Shown: positions 10,079-24,950 of the stretch, one piece after another
Numbering within the stretch: the first letter of the stretch is position 1
Layout: every line of letters starts with the position of its first letter
Origin: Intoshia linei
Taxonomy: Eukaryota > Orthonectida > Rhopaluridae
Length of the DNA stretch: 24,950 nt
Assembly (NCBI GenBank): GCA_001642005.1
Contig: LWCA01000516.1
Coordinates: 1 to 24,950 of the forward strand
Reading direction: 5' to 3'
Program-made: the position numbers and the translations under genes
The notes under the pieces: model-generated
Databases searched by the model: none
What the model was told of the DNA's origin: nothing
The model's input: only the letters and a program-made list of their open reading frames with translations

Positions 10079-13000
10079 ATGAACAATCAAGGAAACAATG
10101 ACCCAATGAATAATTCCATTAAAAAAAAATCTGAACAAAACGAAAAACAATGTCCAAATGAATGTAACAAAGAAAATGAAGGAAAAACTGAAGATAATTC
10201 TACAATTCCTAATGAAAATATTTGCTTAATTAATAATTACGAGAATGATGCAAATTTTAATTCAATTTATAATACAAGTTCCGAAAAATACCTTAAAAAT
10301 GATCAGGATATGTTGATGCATCCAACAATTACTGGAAACACTCAAAACACTGGAAATACTATGAATAACAGAAATACAATACATCAGAATAGACCCAATA
10401 ACTATAATAATATAAATAATAATAATTTAATAAATTCAGAATTTCAAATGAATTTTAACAACACGTACAATCAATATATTCAAAATCTTCCATATCCAGA
10501 ATCATATCATACACAACGGGATCCATACGAATTTCACGATAGAAATTTATCTTTTAGTGCTCGTACAGATGGAATGATACCGATGCCTATACGTCATGAT
10601 GAATCACGAAATCGTACCAATGTACACAATGACATGTTAAATGGATCCCAACAACGGAGGACGATTCATCAAATGATGCCTGCCGATAATTTAAACGGTC
10701 AAAGTCATGATTCAAACAGAAATTTACAAATTCATGAAGAAAGGGATTTATCATATCCTATGCGAAATGGGATAAATCACGAAAATCGAGTTAATGTACA
10801 CAATGGAATGAATGTTTTCAATAGTGTGAATCGAATAAATGAAGTTGATGGAAATGTAAATTCGTTGACACCGGTTCGTCATTCTGGTGGAGATATTTAT
10901 CAACAAATGTATCCAAGTCTAATCAACGATCCAACCCATTTTAATCAAATAAATCCCATGGATCATACACAGTTCATGAATTCTCTGAATCCTCTTACTC
11001 CCTCAAACCCTCTGAATCAACAAAATTTTATAAATAATTTGATTAATTTAAATCCATCGAATCATGTACGAGCAAATGAAATTAATTATCATACTCCAGA
11101 TTTAACCGGGTCATACGTACCAAATGGACATACCAGATCTAATAGTACTCAACAGTATCAATTTAATAATAGTACCATAATAAATCCCATTTTTTGTAAT
11201 GGTCCAATTAATGCACCAGTTAATATGAATCCTTCAGATACTAACGACGAAGATAGTGATGAAATTCAAGAACCACATATTTGTCGTTGGGCAATAGATG
11301 GTAGATTAAACGGTGAACCTTGCAATAAATGTTTCAACACTATAGCAGAATTGGTAAATCACTTACAATTGGAGCATATAAATCAATCTAATGAAGACGG
11401 CAATTATTATGTTTGTTTTTGGTAATTTTTTTATTATATACCGGCTTGACTATTTTGTTCTTCGCACATACAATACCTAATGTATATATTGCATAGAATG
11501 TATACAATTGTGAAATGTACACATTCCACGGGCAAGTCGTAGAATGTGTAACATTTTCATTTATATTTTAATTTTAATTTAATTTTGGGTTTTAGAAATT
11601 TTATTAAACCAAATTTTAAGGGGTTTTTTTAGGAAATTTTTATTTAACCAAACTTAAAGACAACCTTATAGTTTGGGTTAAAAAAAAATCTTAAAAATCA
11701 CGTGGAAATATGGTTCAAAAAAAATCTTAAAAAATTCCCTTAAAATTTGGTTTAAAAAAAATTTCTGTGACCCAAAATTAAACAAAATTAAAATATAAAT
11801 TTAACACATTATACGAGTTTCCCATATAATGTGTACATTTCACATTTTTACACATTCTACATATATATGTATAATGATAATCATAAATAATGTATAAAAA
11901 ATTATATGGTACATTGAAATTTACATTTTCTCACATTAATTGTGGTGTGCCAAAACAGTAACCACGATTTTGTTTTTCAAAAATTAATTTACACTTTTGT
12001 GTATTTCTCTCCTCCATACTATGCTTACATTGTCTTAAACCATTTATATCGTCATAATGTCTTGACAAGTGGTTCCCAAAGTAACCACAAAAAAAATGAA
12101 TTTTAATTAAATTTTAAATAAAATGAAGATAACCTTTTTTAACAATATAATTACATAATAATATTATTCATTATCGATCATACATTATTTATTGTTATTA
12201 TAATAACAATATTATTAATGAACTTAATATTATGATCAAAATTTTATAATCAATCTAAACGAAGTAAAGTTTTACTGAATAACGTGAATTTTTCAGTGTT
12301 AAGTTGGATTTGTAGAGAAATTAAATCGACTAAAATATTAAATGAATATCAACAATTCTTAGATAGAAAATAAGAAATAATGTTATGTAATAAATATATA
12401 TAAATGATTTAATTTTATTGGTATAAAACTTAAAATATATGATATGTTACGCTTTGGTATATGACAACGGCACACCACATCTAATGAAGAAAATTTATTT
12501 ATACAATAATAATTTTAATTAAATGATTAATAATTTTTAATTTAGGCATAAATGCATTCGAAATGGTGCGCCTTTTAAAGCCAGATATAAATTGGTAAAC
12601 CATTTAAGAGTTCATACTGGCGAGAAACCATTTAAATGTACATTATGTAAGAGTAGATTTGCTAGATCAGAAAATATGAAAATTCATAATAGAGTACATA
12701 CAGGTATTTTAATATACAAATAACTAGCTTTAATTTTATGTACTACGTACAAACAGCACCTAGGTTTGCTGAGGGGTACTTTTTTAATTATACCAAAAAA
12801 ATTAACTTATTAAGTAAATAAAATCAACACAGTAAAATCCTATAAATTGTCATAAATAGCTTAAATTCCAGAAAAAATAAAATTTAAATAACGGTCATTA
12901 TTTTTTATTGAGGTTGCCATTTATAAGCAATATAATTTTATTTTTTTATGATTTAAAAATCTATCCCAGAATTTATGTTTTATACAATTTTAGGACATGT

Positions 13001-14692
13001 TTTAGTTTTAAAACAAGGGGTAATTTCTGGTTTTGATCATTAAGGTGTGCGTTTCGAAGGCTGAGATTTACGACAATTTTCATAATTTTAAAACTCGCCC
13101 AGAATTTATTTTTTATTTAAATTTTTGGGCTGGTTTTATTTTTAAACAAAATGGTAAATTGGTTTTTTGACCCTATAGGACTCAAATTCACAAACTGAAA
13201 AATAGATATCAACATCCCCTGAGAAAAACTATACTAGAATAATGAATAGAACAAAAATATGTGTCACAGGGGGTAAATGCTTAAAAAAGTTTGAGAAGCA
13301 CTGATTTACATAGTTAGAAATACACATTGTTATGTAAGGTTGCAAATTTTTTATTATTATTATTAAAGTGAAATCATGCATGATAAAATGTTAAGAAGCC
13401 GAATTATAAACAATCTACTAAAATAAGAAGCAATGCAAAATCAAATTATTTATTATACTTAGTATTCTATATTTAGTATAGTAATTAAAATGACGACACC
13501 CAATTCTTGGTCTTGTCCAATATAAGATTCTATACTACATATGTACGTGATTCCTAATATTGATATAAAAGCAGCATTTTCGAATGTATCCATTACATAA
13601 AAAGGATTTTTAACGTGCATTTCTGTAGCACCATAATCACATAATCCTTGATATTTGGCATATATATAATCTACTGGACATAGAGAACTGGTAAGTGTCA
13701 GAATAAATTCTTCACAAAAACTAGAGGTAGCATTAAAAAATGAAAAATTATCGACATCAACATAAAATCTTGTCCAATCTAAATCCGTGGGATCATGATA
13801 AGTATGAGCTACATATTCCGGTATAATGAAATTAACAAAAGTGGGTTTAGCTAACTCCATTTGTTTCAATATCTGTTGATGCTTAAAATGATAAGTCTTT
13901 TTTAGTGGGTATATATTATAAGTACTAAGATTTCTTGATTTACTGTTTTCAAAATATATGTAATTATCGACAAATTTTCAACCTTTAAGCAATCTGGATT
14001 TGAATGGTAGTAGACTTTTTTTGCTTGGTGGGAAATCAGTCATTATATTACATTTATTTGTCATTGATAGCATGTTATTCTTTGATGTATCTTTCAAAAT
14101 GCAACCTTCAAATTTATTAAAAGATATTTTTTTATTGTATTTTAACATTTTTTGTATTAATGTGTTGTATTCTTTCATTGTTTCAGGGTTAATCATGTAG
14201 TTCAAACTGTTTGAAGATAAATCCTCTACGATTGTATACTGTTTTGAATTTTTTTAAATTTTATTTATTTTTCTGTATTGTTCATAAAAATGTTTAACTT
14301 CATCCGTTGCTCCTTCAATTTTCATTTTCAAAACATTTTTTATAATCTTCAAATTTTAACACTATAGTCAGAGCAAACTATTGTTTTCCATATACAATAA
14401 AATTTTAAATTTAACTAACAGTTTCGATAACTAGACAGCTGTCTCAGTGAGGATTACTGTGACTCATATTATTTTATATTTTGTATATTTAGGTGAAAAA
14501 CCTTTTCCGTGTATGTTTAAAAATTGCCCAAGAAGATTTGCAAATTCATCGGATAGAAAAAAACATGGACATGTTCATTCTAAAATAAAGATGTTCAAAT
14601 GCCCTCTTTGTGGAAAATTATATTCACATCCCAGTTCCATGAGAAAACACGCAAAAACTCATTATGGATTCTTTAAATCAAAAAAAGAATGA
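10079..14692 (+). CDS. Diverged ZIC/odd-paired-like zinc-finger protein, long Asn-rich N-terminus
   Basis: Coding exons are 10079-11421, 12546-12703 and 14493-14692, giving 566 residues. GT-AG introns of 1124 and 1789 nt join in frame, with the Trp codon split at intron 1 and a Gly codon split at intron 2, exactly as in the gene at 2146-4118. Residues 1-400 are Asn/Met/His-rich, probably disordered, with a partly duplicated segment near 150-250. Finger 1 (C402-H433) has [17 protein letters not shown], finger 2 [21 protein letters not shown], finger 3 a shortened C-x2-C pair with [10 protein letters not shown], finger 4 [18 protein letters not shown], and finger 5 [14 protein letters not shown]. 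The order and hallmarks are those of ZIC/odd-paired nuclear transcription factors. Intron 1 holds a foldback element and intron 2 an antisense pseudogene. The start is the first ATG after upstream stops. The regulatory role here is unknown. Confidence 0.92.
11481..11872. mobile_element. Foldback/MITE-type element with long inverted repeats
   Basis: Arms of more than 120 bp pair across a short centre. GTGAAATGTACACATT on the left (about 11510) matches the reverse complement of AATGTGTACATTTCAC on the right (about 11828-11843). Farther in, TTAATTTTGGGTTTTAGAAA and AAACCAAATTTTAAGGG match the reverse complement of 11735-11800. The element starts about 60 nt after the exon 1 splice donor. There is no coding capacity. 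The superfamily is uncertain; a TA-rich target is possible. Confidence 0.75.
12192..12209. repeat. 18-bp perfect palindrome in ZIC intron 1
   Basis: TTGTTATTATAATAACAA is self-complementary. In AT-rich DNA this may be chance, and no function is claimed. Confidence 0.4.
12546..12703 (+). other. Exon 2 of the plus-strand ZIC gene (fingers 2 and 3)
   Basis: Bounded by acceptor TTTAG and donor GTATTT. Encodes the rest of finger 2 and all of finger 3. It is too short to stand out as an open reading frame but unmistakable by the [20 protein letters not shown] block. Confidence 0.9.
12733..12850 (-). repeat. Dispersed repeat family A, inverted copy
   Basis: The reverse complement contains GGTGCTGTTTGTACGTAGTA and, upstream of it, TTTTTTTGGTATAAT, both matching the copy at 21405-21570. 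Located just after exon 2 in intron 2 of the plus-strand ZIC gene. Confidence 0.65.
12964..13200. repeat. Diverged tandem repeat with family C similarity
   Basis: CAGAATTTAT...TTTAAAACAAGGGGTAATTTCTGG (from 12967) recurs with a period of about 135 nt as CAGAATTTAT...TTTAAACAAAATGGTAAATTGG (from 13101). The part from 13010 resembles family C. Confidence 0.5.
13459..14325 (-). pseudogene. Unidentified 288-codon reading frame with two stops, antisense in ZIC intron 2
   Basis: A single frame runs from the ATG at 14325 ([19 protein letters not shown]) to the TAA at 13459, with no frameshift. It is interrupted only by a TAA at 14256-14254 and a TGA at 13980-13978. The N-terminal half is Lys/Asn-rich ([17 protein letters not shown], then [17 protein letters not shown]). 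The C-terminal half is better composed, with several Cys ([28 protein letters not shown]) and a hydrophobic stretch near [14 protein letters not shown] do not recognise the family. The composition, absence of introns and frame preservation suggest a fairly young retrocopy or a gene just lost. A shorter intact product of 136 codons from the ATG at 13869 is also possible. Confidence 0.6.
14493..14692 (+). other. Exon 3 of the plus-strand ZIC gene (fingers 4 and 5, stop)
   Basis: Follows acceptor TATTTAG. Encodes [24 protein letters not shown], the final finger and a short basic tail FFKSKKE before TGA. The frame is also open upstream into the intron, but that part has no protein signal. Confidence 0.9.
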
Positions 14693-14779
14693 TTTATACT
14701 TATTAATATCATTGTATATAATATACATGTTTATTAATTATATTTTATTTAAAACATCTTTTTATATTTATCACTGGTT

Positions 14780-14872
14780 GGACTGATTTGTACTGCATGT
14801 AAACAGAAGCTAGCTCTACCGAGAGCAGCCGTTTTAATTCTAACACCGATTTTTTACTTGATTACATACACT
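14780..14872 (-). repeat. Dispersed repeat family A, degraded inverted copy
   Basis: The reverse complement has GTTAGAATTAAAACGG, AGAGCTAGCTTCTGTTTACA and GTACAAATCAGTCC, in the same order as GTTAGATTTTCAAC, AGAGCTATGTGCTGTTTGTA and GTACATAACAGTC in the 21405 copy. Confidence 0.45.
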
Positions 14873-14950
14873 TAATCTTTTATGCTATACAGTGTAATCT
14901 TTTAATAGTAAATGATACTATTATTTTTTTAATTATAGGAATGTTATTTT

Positions 14951-14956
14951 AATAAA
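14951..14956 (+). terminator. Candidate poly(A) signal of the plus-strand ZIC gene
   Basis: First AATAAA downstream of the stop codon, about 260 nt away. Positional support only. Confidence 0.3.
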
Positions 14957-15175
14957 ATAAATGAATATCAAAGTCTTGTATAATCGTGAAGGCTTCACAT
15001 TATGAAATTAATTTTTTTTTAAATTTTAGGACAATTTTGACTTTGTATAATTGAAATTTTAAATTAATTTGAGAAAATACAAATATTTTATTTAGCATGA
15101 TACATGTAGCTGTCGCGTTTTGTAAATAAAATTATTATAAGATAAATATTAAAGAAAAAGTAATGAATTTTTAAA

Positions 15176-15181
15176 TTTATT
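15176..15181 (-). terminator. Candidate poly(A) signal of the Gs-alpha gene
   Basis: AATAAA on the minus strand about 180 nt past the Gs-alpha stop. Positional support only. Confidence 0.35.
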
Positions 15182-15362
15182 TACAACAATTATATACAAA
15201 ATATAATCGTTTAAATTTCATTATACTATACCTGATAAAAATAAAATTTTTATTACATTTTTCAAGTGAAATAATAAATTTTTTATCAGATGTGTTAATA
15301 AAGTAGGTTGCAGCATTAATTTTGAGCTCATAAATATAAAAATCTTTTGAATAGAAATGCAT

Positions 15363-23168
<7,806 letters not shown>

Positions 23169-24512
23169 ATCTGATTCTTTCTTATTATTTAAAGTGACCG
23201 TTGGCTACTTTCAAATTTGACAACTATGAATCCTAATAAACAAGTATTACTTGTATAAATACTTGAAATTATTCTAACCAATTTATGAGTTAACATTAAA
23301 TTTAATAATCAAATCATGCATAAAGTAGCGTAGTTACTTTACAATACGAATCCTGTTTAATTTCAAACAGCTGCAGCCTGCAGTGTAAATTGTAAATAAT
23401 ACTGTTATATATACATTATATAACCTTACAAATATTTTTATACAAAGTTGGACAAAAGCTGTGAATTTTGAAAATGTAACAATAAAATTTAATTGAATTA
23501 CTCAATCAATCTTTTATTAAATCGAAAATCTGCTTTTTAAAATTTTCTTAAAATTTAAAAAACTATATTTATCACATAATGTACCTTTCTGGCTTCGTGT
23601 AAATTCAAATTAAAAATAATTTCAAATGCTGGTAACAATATAAAACATTAAAATAGGCTACAGCGAGCAATCAATCAACTCCAATGCAACATAAATGAAA
23701 TTCAAATAATGTTTCCAATCAATCGAAAATTGGATTTATTCTACTAAAAAGCTATGTACTCCGTCTACAATTTAATTCGAGTTCAACTTATACATTTTTT
23801 GAATTTATCTCAACAAATTTTTTAATGTTTCCCATTTGATTTCAAATGTAAAAATGTATTTAATTTATCCACCTTAAATACTTAATAATTAATTGTATTA
23901 GATCAGTCACATAATATTTATAATTTAAAAGTACAGCATGTGTGTATTTTGTATATTTTCTCCATCTGTTGAAAATTTTTAATTGATTTTTGGTTAAAAA
24001 ATTTAATTTGTTCTTGTTTCAATTTTATACAATTAAAATCTCAATATATGACATGTTAATTGCTGATTTGCCTAAATATCAGCTGTTTTGATTAACATAA
24101 AATTCATTACAGCAAATATACGCATACACATTGGCCTTCATTATTCAATATATGTAAATTGTTGCAAGGTTTTCAAGTTAAATTTGAATTGTATGATTAT
24201 GTTTCAATTAAAAACAATTATATTCTCCAAAATCTACATATCATTTTATCATTAAAATCTCATTACCTAGATATGTTTAGATATTTTATCGATTTTTATT
24301 CCTTGTAACATATTTTAATTCATATACAATGTATAATTGATATTTTGTAAATTGAAATGAGTATATATTTCAATTACAGTATTTTTACTTTTACCAGCTA
24401 ATGTATAAAAATAATGATTTTTATATTAGTAAAGATTTACAAATTTTTAATATATTTATATTTGTGTTAAAAATTTTAAACAAATGTTTTGAAAATGAGA
24501 ATTTGAAATTTT
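23169..24512. other. Upstream flank of the Gs-alpha gene
   Basis: AT-rich, with no reading frame above 60 codons on either strand and no recognised repeat. It presumably contains the Gs-alpha promoter and 5' untranslated exon(s), which I cannot locate. Confidence 0.45.
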
Positions 24513-24950
24513 AGATTTGCATATCAATGAAAAAAAGCCCGAAGAAATCAATTATATAGAATTAAATCCATATTTATTTATTGGAAATGTGTAGACGTTC
24601 AATGCACATTTTTTTTGAAATTGTAAGATCAATATTTACATTTTCAATTTTTATTATACAAAGTATGTTAATCGAAATATTTGAAAAATATTGGTTGATA
24701 ATATATTAAAAATTATTTTTCATCCGGAATGCGTAGATTTCTNGAAATTGTAAGATCAATATTTACATTTTCAATTTTTATTATACAAAGTATGTTAATC
24801 GAAATATTTGAAAAATATTGGTTGATAATATATTAAAAATTATTTTTCACCCGGAATGCGTAGATTTCTCGGGTTGAACTTTTGTATTTATATCAGCTGG
24901 AATAAGCTCTATCAGAATAATTTTTTTTTTTTAATTTTCGGACCGTTAAT
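24513..24950 (+). repeat. Dispersed repeat family B, copy 3, with an internal duplication
   Basis: Aligns with 8326-8612, and its 3' end aligns with the inverted copy at 6285-6400. Contains two nearly identical 126-nt segments, 24617-24742 and 24744-24869, separated by the only ambiguous base in the window (N at 24743). It runs to the window edge. Confidence 0.75.

Larger units (their letters stand above)
14693..15362. other. Convergent 3' flanks of ZIC and Gs-alpha
   Basis: Tail-to-tail spacer between the plus-strand ZIC gene and the minus-strand Gs-alpha gene. It holds a degraded family A copy (14780-14872) and candidate poly(A) hexamers at 14951-14956 (plus) and 15176-15181 (minus). A 61-codon minus-strand frame at 15177-15362 starts right after the Gs-alpha stop, is AT-rich and has no protein signal. 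Confidence 0.5.

Noticed and set aside
15177..15362. 61-codon minus-strand frame just after the Gs-alpha stop
   Set aside because: It lies in the 3' untranslated region, has AT-rich composition, and shows no homology by eye.

Overview
This window looks like a nuclear genome segment from an arthropod, most likely an insect. It is very AT-rich (about three-quarters A+T by eye), its genes have GT-AG introns, and the best conserved protein in it, a Gs-alpha subunit, reads closest to insect versions as I know them. The fossil RNA virus and repeat content would suit a hemipteran such as an aphid, but that placement is inference. I see no prokaryotic gene organisation, tRNA, rRNA or CRISPR array.

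Layout. 0.37-1.54 kb: a decayed Tc1-like DNA transposon. 2.1-4.1 kb (minus strand) and 10.1-14.7 kb (plus strand): two strongly diverged paralogues of the ZIC/odd-paired zinc-finger transcription factor. They are arranged head to head about 6 kb apart, each has three coding exons, and splice positions match exactly. The space between them holds a hAT-like MITE, a 136-bp-period tandem duplication and pieces of at least three dispersed repeat families. Intron 1 of the plus-strand ZIC gene carries a ~390-bp foldback element. Its intron 2 carries an antisense 288-codon reading frame of unknown identity, broken by two stops.

15.4-23.2 kb (minus strand): a complete ten-exon Gs-alpha gene of 382 codons plus stop, with every G-box intact but clearly diverged. 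Its intron 1 is only 39 nt. Its intron 2 (about 6.2 kb) holds a multi-gene endogenous viral element from a positive-strand RNA virus of the alphavirus-like/virga-nege-like kind. That element contains an RdRp relic with recognisable motifs A, B and C, two upstream unidentified pieces, two downstream membrane-protein relics, and an interposed retrotransposon gag-like fragment. The viral pieces are all in one direction, opposite to Gs-alpha, so Gs-alpha pre-mRNA carries sequence antisense to the virus.

23.2-24.95 kb: presumed Gs-alpha upstream region, then a dispersed repeat in which a single N separates two almost identical 126-bp copies, probably an assembly artefact.

The three host genes are not an obvious pathway. 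Two are nuclear DNA-binding proteins and one is a plasma-membrane signal transducer. What they share is unusual divergence from their families and embedding in repeat-rich DNA.
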